Assembly: GCA_002270565.1 (NCBI GenBank)
Contig: NQMI01000008.1
Span: 314,807-378,806, forward strand
Direction: 5' to 3'
DNA length: 64,000 nucleotides
DNA from: Stenocarpella maydis
Lineage: Eukaryota > Ascomycota > Sordariomycetes > Diaporthales > Diaporthaceae
The stretch's first letter is position 1. Each line of letters begins with the position of its first letter. The notes beneath the pieces are model-generated. The model had not been told where the DNA came from and did not search any database. It saw only the letters and a program-made list of their open reading frames with translations. Shown here one piece after another: positions 45,501-56,719 of this stretch. A program made the position numbers and the translations under genes.

Positions 45501-47033
45501 TGTCGCGCATCAGCATCTGCACCCGCACCTCCATCTCAAGTTCGTCTGCGTTTCGTATCACGAACCACGCATCTCAGGTCGCCTGCGCGCTCCCGCGAAT
45601 TCCTGGGCAGCGACAGAGATACTGCAGGAACCGCATCGCGTGACCAGCAGTCACCGAAGCACCGATTGGGTAGGTAGGTCATCGTCAGTTTGTCTTGGTC
45701 GAGCCTGCGCTTGTTCTCTCTACCCTTCCACCAGAGTCATACACTACCGAAGGCCGCCCTCTTCGCTTGTCCAGCCCTTCCCCAGCCTGTGTGCCCATTC
45801 CATCCCATACCTCTGTCCATCTAGCCTCAGTCCCGGATCGAGTCGAGTCGCGTCGAGTCCACACGACACATCGCGAGTGCCGAACCCCTGGGATGCGAAA
45901 CACCCAATCAGCAACCAGCCAGCAGGCCTAGCTAAACCCACGACGAGCCCAAGAACGCTCACTGCCGCTCCAACTACGGGCTGGGCTACTCATCAAGCTA
46001 CGCCGTCACCCACTACCTGTGTCGCTCGCCTTCTAATTTGTCACGTTTCATCCGTCGTCCAGTTTCCTGTCCAAATGTACCCCCCCTTAGGGTGCCCTCT
46101 CCCACGGCCCCCAACCTGCAGCACATGCACGCACGCGGCTGCAGAAGTGTCTGAGCTTTTCTGGGGCTCCAGCTTCCTCGCATCTGCTGCTACTGCTGTG
46201 TCTTGTTGTCTGGCCAACATACAAGCCCAGCCCAGCCCCAACCCAGCCCAAGATCTTGCTGAATGAGCCCGCCGCTGACCATGGACGAGACAAGCCAGCC
46301 GCCTGCAGTCGCCTAGTTTGCTTGCTAGCCCTGCCCCCGACGAATTAGCCCTCACCCAACGAGAAACGATCCAACTGCCAACTGGCCCCAAAAAGGAAAA
46401 AAAAAACCAGAAAAGCCTCGTTCGATTCCTCCACGCGCCATCAGCCTCCCATCGAGCGCTGCCCCATCAAGGTACGTGTTACTTTTGTCTCTTCTATCTG
46501 TCCGCCCGCCCGTCCGTCTCGATCCTTCTACAGCTTGCCAGGGTGGATGGGGGTATCAAACAGCCCACTCTGACCCGATCCCGGCCTGTGCTGTCATGCC
46601 CCATCCATCTGCCGTGGGAATGGTCTCCCTCCGCCCATCCACTTGTGACTTGTAGCCTGCAGGCCGTGCCATGAGGTCGGGTGCCGACCTTCTGGGCCTG
46701 CAGCAGACAGCTGCAAGGACAGAAAAGAAAAGAGAAAAAAAGTCACTTCTCGCGCTGGCCCCGTCCCCAAAGGCATGGCCCCAGCCCCAGGCCAGACATG
46801 ATCGCGTCCCAGATGGATCTGGTCGGTCTGCACAACGGCGAGCCTTAGCCTATGTGACATTCATAGCACCGCCACTGTGCGCCTGGGTGTGTCTATTGGA
46901 TGCTGTCTCAGGCCATGGCTGTCTGGTTCCATGCGCGGCCAGCACCTCTGCCAAACCCCTCAGACAAGCACGGCATCTCAGCCAACCGCATCATGGCAGC
47001 CTCGCAACTCAAACCGTATTCGCTGTTTGTCGT

Positions 47034-47083
47034 CGCTACTGCTGCTGCTGCTGCTGCTGATGATGATGCTGCTGCTGCCGCCT
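47034..47083. repeat. (CTG)n/(ATG)n trinucleotide repeat
   Basis: CTG units interrupted by three GATs, then further CTG and GCC. Confidence 0.8.
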
Positions 47084-49652
47084 TCCGCCAAGCGGCTGGA
47101 TAGGTTCTGGTTAGTTCTATCATCAACCAGCCCAGCGCGCCAGCCTCATCGCCTTGTCGCCCCGACCCCCCCCCTTGATTATTCCGATCCGTCAAGGTTC
47201 AGTCCCACTGGTCGCACACGCGCGGGCTTTTTTTCTGCCTGCCTGCTAGTGGGTCGCTGTGGGCCCGCCCACCTTAGCTCGCCAGCCAGTCACCGCTCCA
47301 GCGCGCACACAAATAAAACGGCTCGACCAGCCCAGCAAATCAGCTAACACCATGTTAGATTTGCGACACCAAGCCGGTATCCTCATCACTGCGACGGCTC
47401 AAGACCTATCAACACCGCCAGCTTCACTCTTGACGTCTTCATTGGCTGTCCCTGGAGTCCCGTGATATCAACAGCCTGCGGCAGCGAATTTTAACGTCCT
47501 CGAACCCGCCTGGTCAATCGGGACGGCCTGGTACCTCAGTGACAAGCAGCGCGCGCGCCGTCGTCAGCCGGGTGCTGTTTGATCTCATCTTGGTGAGCTC
47601 TGACCTGTTTGTGCTCCGTCGACGAACCCTTGCCCTCTTGCTTTCCACCCTCCTGTTCGGCCAAGACGCCTGCATCTTCCGTCTCACCACACCATCTCAG
47701 CCGACTCGACCCAGTACCTTGGTGCGAGAGGGCAATCTCGTGGTCCACTCTTTCCAGCAACGAACCTACAGTATAGAGAGAGGCCATGTCCCGCTTCTTC
47801 CGCTCTCCACCATCACACATATATTATGCCTCTCACAGCCCACGACCCTGGTGGTCACCAAGAGGCCTGCCTGAAACCAGAAACATAAGATGCTGACGCA
47901 GACTTCCCTATAGGCCCAACCTACTAGGCAGGCCAGCGCTTCCGTCTGAACTTTGCCGTGAGGAACACTGGTACGTTGCATTTTTCCCTTTTGTGTTTGG
48001 CTCGTTTGCTAGTCCCTGTGGTTCCCCTCCCGAGCCGGATATTCATCCAGCTTTGCCGTACCCTCGGCCCTGGCAAGTTGGCACACCCTCAAATCTCGAA
48101 CCCCTCACCCGCACACCCAAACCCTCGGGAGTGTTCTCTAGATGGAGAACCCCGCCATGGCCTAGGCGTCACGCACCGGCGCGAATCGGCCCTGTAGGGT
48201 GATACACGAATCCTCCTCACCACCCGTTCCTTCACCCGCGCCGCACTGGCGCAGTCTGTGTGTCGAGTTGGTTCGTACCGGCGGCACAAGCGTGCCCATT
48301 AGTCCCATTGCCCAAGTGCTGGACTTGCTAGCATTGGGACTCGACGACAACCTCTGTCATGTGCTGCTCGGTACTCACGTTACCTGCCACAACATGATAC
48401 CGCCGCTCTAGCCCCCGAGGATGATGCTCTCACCTCTGTGCACATGCTCCGTACTCTGTCAACCGGGGCATCTGTCCAGTGATATCATTTCGCACGCACA
48501 TGCTGCCGGCCGCGCAAGTCGACCAGATTATCTACATGGACCAGGGTTACGAGGGATGCTGGGCCCCACCTGTCGTGCTGGGTGCTAGCTTGCATGTCCC
48601 ATTCCCTGGTGAGATGCACGGGTCATGCTGTCATCTCGGTCGATTCTCTTTTTTTATCCTGTTTGCGACGCTCGTCGCAATGACATCCTGCCGTCGTGAT
48701 CGCCATCGCCCGCCCTCGGGAACAAGTCTGGGGGTGGGTGTCGGTTGAGCTGGCTTACATGGTGGGCCCGGCTTGTGCACGCTCCGTCATGCATGCCAGC
48801 GCATCAGGTCGGAGACCAGGGCGCGAAGCATCCCTACCTAACTACCACACCCCGTCCGCCTGCCCCTCGTTTATCGACTTGGTCCCAGCTTCCACGCCTG
48901 ACGTTCTATTTTGCATGCAGCGACTAATGCCAATGGTTGGGCAGATTCGACGAGCCGATTTAGAGCGTATAGTCAGTCGACAGCATAGCATCCTGGGAAA
49001 CAAAACCCGGGCTGGTTTCGTCAGAGCTTCTTTCGCGACGGCCCGCAAGCAGCCGTTGAGATTACCTTGACCAGTCAACCTCTGGAGGACGTAGGTCTCG
49101 CATCTCGGGGTCTGCCTGCGACTGTCCCAAGTGGATCGTCATCTCCAGAGCCAGAGATCGCTTTTTGTCGTCCATCCTCACGTGGTTTCGCCGCCCCTGG
49201 ACCCATTTTGCCCAGGGACCTTGCACCCAGCCCGCCCCGCGTGTACATCAGCTTGCATGTGCCGTGGTGCAGCCAATTACGCAGTTCGGCTACAACCTTC
49301 GCGACTGCCAGCGCATCCACGCATATCCAATAGATTGGGTGTGCACCAAGCCCAGCCCACGGGTACTCAGTGACGACAGGCGACGACCGACCCATGTCAG
49401 CGCGCCGTGCCTAAACCAACAACTGATAGAATCACACTCTGCTGTGTCTCGGATAGTCCTCACTTTCAAAAGCCTGAGGACTAGGTGTTCTGCTTTGCTC
49501 TCAACCATCCGGCCACGGCTTTCGCGACCTGTCGACCGATATTACTGTGATATTCCGACAGTGGACGACGAGAAATACCAGTCAGCCGGCACGAGACATC
49601 GAGGCCGCCCACAAATCGCCATCAGCAGCTTTCCGATACGACATCGGCAAGC

Positions 49653-50579
49653 ATGATGGAGTACGCGCAATACCAGCATAATCCGCAGAATTCCCAACCG
49701 CACATCTCAACAGCCTATCCCAGCTCGACAGGTGCTAACAGCATCACCTCGCCTCAGGCACAGCATATTCAGCAGTCGCCCGTCCTACCGTCGCAACAAC
49801 AGACGACACCCACACAGAGTCACGCCATGTATCAGCCACAGTATGGCATGGCCCAACACGCTGGGATGCAATATGGGGTTCCCGGCATCCAGGCCGCCGC
49901 CATGGCCGCGACCGCCGCCGCATCGGGGTCAGCCTACCAGTACTCCATGTCATCCGACGCGAACCTCCAGACGTCACCCAGGATGGGCAGCATGAAGACC
50001 AAGACGGAGCCAGGTCGTGACCCGCGGTCGCCCCAGCAGATGAACAGCATGCCCCAGCGGAGGATGAGCCAGGTGACGAGTCCTGGCGTGCCTAACCCTC
50101 AGGCCATCATGAATCACGCTGCAGGCCGCACCTCGGTCGCGCCTCCGATGCCCCCTGGTCAGACAATGCAGCACCCGCAGTCTCCTGAGATGCCGCAAGG
50201 CCAGGAGGAGTCGCCGCTGTATGTGAACGCCAAGCAGTTCCACAGGATCCTGAAGCGCAGGGTCGCAAGACAGAGGCTGGAGGAGGCCCTGCGGCTCACC
50301 AGCAAAGGCCGCAAGCCATATCTGCACGAGTCCCGACACAACCACGCCATGCGGCGCCCCCGAGGCCCAGGCGGACGTTTCCTGACGGCAGACGAGGTGG
50401 CAGAAATAGAGAGGAAGAAGGGCGGCGAAGTAGGCGGCGAGAACAACGAAAATGATGGGGACACTGCTTCGAATCTGGGGAAGAGGAAGTCGGTTGGTGG
50501 CGCGGATACCCCAAACAAGAGGAGTAAGACGGACACGGAGAGTCCGGATGAAAATGAAGAGGATGAGGACGAGGAGTGA
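49653..50579 (+). CDS. hapB: CCAAT-binding factor subunit HapB (NF-YA)
   Basis: This 308-aa intronless frame is the sequence-specific subunit of the heterotrimeric CCAAT-binding complex, which acts in the nucleus with HapC and HapE on iron, nitrogen, carbon and redox genes. Residues 1-180 are Gln/Pro/Met-rich and disordered ([20 protein letters not shown]). The conserved core starts near 187: [20 protein letters not shown] is the helix that binds the HapC/HapE dimer. A TSKGRKP linker follows, then [20 protein letters not shown], which inserts in the CCAAT minor groove, with RFLT closing. The tail carries [17 protein letters not shown], a bipartite nuclear signal, and an Asp/Glu-rich end. The family core is unmistakable. 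Upstream, about 9.6 kb has no other gene. Confidence 0.96.
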   Translation: MMEYAQYQHNPQNSQPHISTAYPSSTGANSITSPQAQHIQQSPVLPSQQQTTPTQSHAMYQPQYGMAQHAGMQYGVPGIQAAAMAATAAASGSAYQYSMSSDANLQTSPRMGSMKTKTEPGRDPRSPQQMNSMPQRRMSQVTSPGVPNPQAIMNHAAGRTSVAPPMPPGQTMQHPQSPEMPQGQEESPLYVNAKQFHRILKRRVARQRLEEALRLTSKGRKPYLHESRHNHAMRRPRGPGGRFLTADEVAEIERKKGGEVGGENNENDGDTASNLGKRKSVGGADTPNKRSKTDTESPDENEEDEDEE

Positions 50580-53500
50580 ACTTGAGGCATGTTGTTGCCT
50601 GTTCATGACGTGAGGTGTCTTTTCCGATTCCTTTTTTCCCCCGCACGATTACGATGTCACGACCGCGAGAAAGATTTCGATTACCCACGTTATCTCCTTA
50701 TCCACACACGACCTGGACGTCGGAGTTTGTTTGGCGTGGAGTTTGGCACGGCTGATCGACTTCCTTGTTGCGCGAAGGCCCACATGTGCGCCAGCTGGAC
50801 CCTCGTTCGGTTTTGTTTCCGTCGCCCAATCCAACCATAGCCCTGCGCCAAATCCGGGAGAGCCATGGCGGAGTTGGGCCCCCCGGAGGTGGCCCAAGAG
50901 GGGGAGGACATGGGATAGTACACAGTAAGGGAGGACCACAGGACTGGTTTTTCATTTTTGTCAGACCTCGTGCCACACGGTAATGGGTGACTTGGATAGC
51001 GAAGAGGGTTGGAAGCACAGGTTACTTGGGGAAGAAACACCTTCCCTCTCTCTCTTCTCACGAAAGACTGCATCGCGACACCCCCCAGTAACAAAGTTGA
51101 AGGATACCCAATCTTGTTTTCTCTTTCTGCCGCGCTGCACTTCTCTGTTCGTTTCCTTCGTGGACCTTGTGACCAAGTGCCGTATTTGTGTGCTTTCGAC
51201 CTTGAGCCAGCTTGTCCTGTCCCGAGGGGACCGTTTTCGCTTCTTGTTTCTATTTGGATGGTGGATGGACGGGTTGAGATGTCTGACAGACGCACGTTAC
51301 CGATCACGAGACAGTGGGAAGAGCGAGTGAGCGAGCCACAGGCCTGCGTGGTTTCTCGTGGTCCCTTGTTGTTCCGTGTAGTCGAGACTGAACTTTTGTG
51401 CCCCTCGGCCCATCTTCCCTTTTTTTTTCTTTCTTTTCTTTTCTAACGCCTTCACGACCGATGACCCCAGGAATGACATCTCAAAAAAGCAAACAGAAAA
51501 AAGCGCTCGAAAGAGAGAGAGAGAGAGAGAGAGAGAGAAGGGTTGCCACTTGTACGTGGCAATCGGGATAGTAAAGGAAAGGACGGGACGAAGGACGAGG
51601 ACGAGGACGAGGACGTCCACTCCCAGACACATGCAGCCAGGCACAGAGACACATACAGAATCTTTTTTTTTCCCTTTGTTTTAAGGGACATGGACTTTTA
51701 AGAAATTGTCTCAAGACGGAAATACGATACCTATATTCCCCCCTCCCCTCCCCGTTAAGACATGTCTGAGCATACTTGATGTGCGTGATTTGTGTTTGAT
51801 GATATTAAGCAAAATGTAGAATGTGTTGATGTGTTTAGGCTGGGCAGCGGCGAGGTGAGGAATGACCGAGGTGCAAGTAGCGTCTTGTGCGCTTTGTGAT
51901 AAGCTAGGGAGGTTGGAGTGAATGCGGGCTGATGTTATGACTGCTGAAAGGAGTGATTTGAATAAGTAGGTGGTCAGGTATGAAGGCTTTCAAGCTCGTA
52001 GTCTTGGATCCCGGAGTGCAAGCAACCAGCCACGAAACCGTGTCTCTCATCTGGTAACCGTGCGGAAACAAGTGCAAGTTCTGTGGTAGGTATCCAGAGC
52101 CCCAGCAGAACACATTTGGATGGAGTGCACCTTTGCCCGGGGGGGGGGAGGGGAAGGCTGGCTGGGGCTTCTAGGCAGGGTTAGGGGAGGGAGGGAGGCT
52201 GCACAAAGTCCCAGCTCGCTTATTAAGTCAGCAAAGCAGCAGCCAAGAAACCCACCCGCGCTAGCAAGCGGGACAGACGTGCTGTCCAACCGTCAGCAGG
52301 CATTTTGTCTCGCGGCCGGGTTCGATTTCAACCTCATCCCTCATCGAGAAACGACTGACTGACCACAAGGACATCGACAACTGGCGCGGAAGCTGAGCCG
52401 CCATAGCATTTTGTCTCGCGACTCACACACCATCTCATCTCTCATCTCTCACTCGCCCCACCCGAACTTTTTATTTTGTCTTGTTTTATTGTTTGCGGTC
52501 AGCCAGACCTTGCGCCACCGATCGGTCTATTCCATCCCCCCCCCTTCCGCGCGCGCACACACGAACCTGGACCACGACGGGCGGGACTCTCACGCACTAC
52601 TCCCTCCCTCCCTCCCTCTCTCTCATTACCACGGGCCTCTGCCGCGGCCTGCGTGTTGCTGTTCAGGATGTTGTTCTTCAGGTGAGCAGGACCTTGTTGG
52701 TGGGGATGCCTCGGGGATCGTCTGAGTTTCAGCCAGCCACGAGGGAACTTGTGTTTTTCCCCCGCCCGGTTGGGGGCTTGTTGTGTGGTGGTCGGCCGCC
52801 TTGCGCGTGTGCTGCTCGGGAGAGGGTCGGACTGCTCGAGTGTGCGGCTGGCTGGCTGGCTGGCTGCCTTGGTGGTGGCCTGGGATGTCCAGAGGCTCTG
52901 AGGGTTGCGGGTGTGATGAGAGGGGATGGGAGGATGGATGAATGCATGAGACGCGATCTATGAGCAGGACTCGTGCCGCCACAGGACCTCCCTCCTACCT
53001 GGCCTCCGCGGATACACTTCCCAACCAACCCCCTCCCTTTCTCAACACCCCAGCTCTAGTACATCACATCACACAGTTTTCCAACAACCCCCCCCCCCCA
53101 AAAAAAAAAAAAAAGCACGATCATATTAGGGGACAAGTAATTACCTACGTACCATTTGTCGCCTCGCGCATTAATGGGCTCAGTCGAATTGCGGGTAACT
53201 ACCCAGGTAGTTTTCACATTTGCCGTCGTAAAAGTGTACTCAGATATCAACTCTATTAGTATATCATTCTCGGGGCGATAGAGTTCAAGCACCCCCCCCC
53301 CGGGAAGGGGGCTCGTTTTGCTGCGGCATGCATCATCAGCGGCTATGTCTAGTTTCTTTTTTTTTTTTCAAGGTAACGACTTCTCCTGCGTTCATTTCAG
53401 CAAACTCTATTGGTCCCTTTCTTTTTGCATTTGTGGTAATAAAGGGTTATACGGTACTTATCTCAGTCCGATGGCGTAGAAACAAACGCGCGTTGGTGCG

Positions 53501-55097
53501 CATGGCAGCCTGGCCTCGCCGAGATGGCTTTGATACATAGGTGATGTTGACGTTGCTCGGTGGCATTTCTGGAGTGTGTTGCATGGTTGGAACTTACATA
53601 GTCCGTGGGAATTTTATTCCGGGGAAGGATTCGGAGCTCTTTATTGAAGGGGGATGGAAAATGTGGTCCTGGAAAGGGACGTGCGGACATGTGTACAACT
53701 TGAAAGTGAGATAGATGTGTGGTTGGCCATTCAGGACATGTCGAGACTAACGTGTGGTTTGATATTTTGTGCTCTCTCTCTATAGTTAGTCATCAGTGTA
53801 CTAGGGCTTTTAGTTGCGGGTGGATATGTGTGCGTCCCACTATCATGTGTGGCATCTTTTTTTCTTTCACCCCCCCCCCCGTCTTAGAGGAATAAGGGGG
53901 GGGGGGGTTCCTGCCCAAGTGCTTTTAGGTCGAAGGGGATAGTTAGATATATGGGTTCATATACATTTCTCGTCTGTGGATTGGTGTATTGACCTTTGGT
54001 ATTAAAGATGTTCTTACCTAGCTATAGGTGCTCTGATCGATAGGTGCCCAGTCCCACCAGGTGAAGGGGAGACCCGTCATTGCTTAATCTTTTAGTCTAT
54101 TAGTATGGTGGTCATCGTACTTGACATGGCCTGTACCAAAGCAAATCGACAATACGAACCTCCTCGACCGACTAATTACACAAAGGCTAGATAGAGGTGA
54201 GGTAGAACCGCAATAACGCCAACGATGCCTTCCCCCAAGCTCCCCCTAAAAAGAAGAGCCCACACAAACCACGGCGTGTATACACGTAGTTAAATCACAA
54301 GCCCAATCCAGCAGAGCGGACACACGCCCCTGCTTCCACCTTCAGCAAGCAAGCACGCAATCATCATCATCGTCGTCGTTGTCATCACCATCATCAAGTG
54401 AGAAGCGAGCAGCCGACAGGGCAGGTAAGAGCCTGGCCGGCCATCAGCCGAGCAGCACGGCCCTGAAGCGGAACGAAGCCAGCCCACCGTGAAATAACTA
54501 CTAGATACAAGGTGGCCCGCCGAGATGAGAAACAGAGGGGGGGGGGTGCAGAAAATCCCCAACGTAGCAAAACCCCTGGCCAGAGACCACCACCACCACC
54601 ACTACTAAAACAAAAGTTCCTGGAACCATCATAGCTCAGCTTCCCCCAAACCGGGGCCACAATTCTCCCGCCTCATGAGCAGGACAGAAACCTCGGATCC
54701 CCTCAAGGGCCAACAAAAGAATATCAAACAAGAAAAAGAAGACCCCCCCCACCGCGAGTTGCCACAATCCCGAAACCAGCCTTGGAACCAACAGGAGAAA
54801 ATTAAATTCGGCACCACAATCCGATACCGAAGAAGAAGAAGAAGAAGAAAAAAGGAACCGCCGGTCCTCCCGCCCCGCAAGACCCACGAGCTGCCAGGTT
54901 CCTCCACCACTGCCCCTCAACGAAACGAAACCTGTCTCGGCGCAAGGCTCCAGATCCGGCAAAGGCAACGGTCACACAAGGAAGCGGGAGAACAAGGGGT
55001 TTGTGATTTAGTGTGGGAGTAAGAGAAGAGAAAGGTGGAGGGATGAGGAAGGGGGGGGGGAGGAAGCCGTAAGAGTCCGGCCGAGAGAGAGCGCCTC
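50580..55097. other. ORF-poor region between HapB and copy 2 of the repeat
   Basis: It begins with the HapB 3' flank. Frames on both strands are low-complexity and mirrored. Simple sequence is frequent: a GA run (51512-51538), GGACGA units near 51594-51612, C/G runs near 52139, 53088, 53289 and 53870-53905, and TCC/CTC units near 52601-52624. No domain or convincing splice structure was found. Confidence 0.45.
51512..51538. repeat. (GA)n microsatellite
   Basis: About thirteen AG/GA units without interruption. Confidence 0.85.
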
Positions 55098-55787
55098 GTC
55101 CCAATGCCTCTCGTCATCACATCTTCCATTTCATCTCTGCTGCAAATTCGGTATTCAGGCAAAATAGACCCCAAGTTCCCCGGAGACTGCCGGCAACACA
55201 CCCCCCATGTGCGTCCGGTTTGTGGGCGGGTAAGCGGACCGGCGAGAGGCGGAGCGCCTGAATAGTTCTGGAACATGTCCTGCCTGCCTGCCTGCCTGCC
55301 CACTCAACTCACCCACTGGCTCGCTCACTATTATAATATTACTCGCCTCAAAGCGAAAGAAAAGAAAGGAATAAAGACAAGACACAGCCCCGGCAATCTG
55401 CCCGCCCTCCCTGCCAGTATGACAGCCCGCAGGCCACAGGCTTCCAGCCAGAAGAGAAAAAAAAGTAATGATAGCCCCCGTCGCCCCCCCTCCCAGCACT
55501 TGTCTAAGACACACGAGGACCTGATGCTTCTTTTTCTCTCTTCTTCTTCCACTCCTTGTCGGTACGCACGGCCGGTGGCACATGGGGTAAAACCAGGCTG
55601 TGACGCCCACGCGGCACGGGATAAGCAATCAATCGACACGCGGCCGGGCCCCATCGCCGCGGCCGCTGCAGCGCGGGCGAAAAGCAGCCCCCGGGCGGCC
55701 CCCCCGCCGCCCTGTTTCCACGTGTCGGAGGTCCAGCCCTGGTCGTCCAAAAATATAGGGAGGTCGTTGGCACAGGTAGTATATACT
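55098..55787. repeat. 690-bp direct repeat, copy 2 (contig right end)
   Basis: Same sequence as 39377-40066 with no difference seen. Here the right edge is exactly an N and the left edge joins unique DNA, the mirror of copy 1. Confidence 0.95.
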
Positions 55788-55788
55788 N
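55788..55788. other. assembly gap (single N)
   Basis: One N, true length unknown, followed by a C run then an A run. The missing first exon of LSM2 probably lies in it. Confidence 0.95.
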
Positions 55789-55881
55789 AACCCCCCCCCC
55801 CAAAAAAAAAATAGTCACCATCGACACACAAAACACTCACTTACCGACTCACCCACCACTAACCGCCCACCCAACAACCAG

Positions 55882-56366
55882 CTTCTTCAAAACCCTCATC
55901 GACCAACCCGTGACCGTCGAGCTCAAGAACGACATCAGGGTGACGGGGACCCTCAAGTCGGTCGACCAGTACCTCAACATCAAGCTCGACGGCATCTCGG
56001 TCCACGAGGAGCTCAGGTACCCCCACCTCAGCGCCGTCAGAAACGTCTTCATCCGCGGGTCCGTCGTCCGCTACGTCCACCTGCCCGCCGCCGCCGTCGA
56101 CGTCACGCTGCTGGAGGATGCCGCGAGGAGGGGTTAGTCTTATCTTTTCCTTTTCTTCTTTTCTTCCCCCCCTCCCCACCCCACCCCCCTTCCCATTTAT
56201 GCCCCTTGTTCTGCCATTTCATGTCTGGCCGCACACCTCCATCGGCACCCTGTCATCTTGTTCGTGATTGAGGTCTGGGTTTGGTGCATCATGGCCCCGT
56301 CCGCTTGCTAACGTGTCCGTTTCGTATTCTGCAGAGGCGTCGAACCAGGCTGCCAAGGCAAAATGA
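55882..56366 (+). CDS. lsm2: LSM2, U6 snRNA-associated Sm-like protein (5' exon missing)
   Basis: Exons 55882-56132 and 56335-56366 encode about 94 residues of a roughly 98-residue protein; the intron has a GTTAGT donor and CTAAC branch. The Sm fold is complete: FFKTLIDQPVTVELKND with GTLKSVDQYLNIKLDG form Sm1, and PHLSAVRNVFIRGSVVRYVH is Sm2 with the RG pair that contacts RNA. LSM2 is in the LSM1-7 ring (mRNA decay) and LSM2-8 ring (U6 snRNP). The frame starts at an acceptor (CCAACAACCAG with an ACTAAC branch), and the family's first five residues, MLFFS or similar, are not found downstream of the N at 55788, so exon 1 is lost in the gap. Confidence 0.9.
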
Positions 56367-56718
56367 GCTCGCGATGGTGGTGGGCTGAGGGTCGTCGTGG
56401 AGGAAGGGGTATCTATGCCATGGGGGCGGGACATCCCCCCCCCCACCCCTTCGGGCCAGTGTTGCAAGGAGGGCTGCTAGTGGCTAGAATTACGTACATC
56501 TGAGAAAAAGAACACGGGCGCGGTTTGGGCTCTGCTGCGGAGGGGGCGACGGCACGAGTTTGGTTAGGGGAAGACAGGGCTGGGCGAGATTTGGGCTCTG
56601 CGTCGGGCCCTCCCTCTGCACTGTGAAGAAAATCTCAAGTGGCAAATTTTTTTTTCCGGCGAGCATGTGAGATGAAGACAAATACCCACGGATGGCCATG
56701 GAAAAAAAAGAATGGGGG
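56367..56718. other. LSM2 3' flank up to gap
   Basis: No gene is seen. The contig 55789-56718 is only 930 bp long and carries LSM2 alone. Its last 80 bases hold A and G runs, as poor contig ends often do. Confidence 0.5.
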
Positions 56719-56719
56719 N
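56719..56719. other. assembly gap (single N)
   Basis: This N cuts the SNM1/PSO2 frame after GVPYS. Sequence on its left side does not continue the protein. Confidence 0.95.

Larger units (their letters stand above)
40067..49652. other. 9.6-kb ORF-poor region upstream of HapB
   Basis: No frame on either strand shows a domain, splice-rescued coding sequence or signal peptide. From about 44800 the plus strand is rich in C and T, with repeated CTCCTA, CCAGTCC and CCTCGCC motifs, as in fungal long 5' leaders. Frames such as 44921-45643 are low-complexity and mirrored by an equally long opposite frame, which argues against coding. Simple repeats lie at 40274-40317 (CTG), 45466-45500 (GCATC) and 47034-47083 (CTG/ATG). 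It may hold untranslated leader exons, a long noncoding RNA or regulatory DNA for HapB. Confidence 0.45.

Noticed and set aside
44905..45643. Long open frames of 218 aa (-) and 240 aa (+) over the same DNA
   Set aside because: Both are low-complexity, mirror each other and follow CT/GA-rich simple sequence; no motif or codon pattern favours either.
46405..46430. GTTCGATTCC resembling a tRNA T-loop
   Set aside because: No matching A box or cloverleaf upstream.
53300..55090. Minus-strand hydrophobic frames at 54290-54968
   Set aside because: They arise from GAA/GGA-rich simple sequence and lack a start context or conserved motif.
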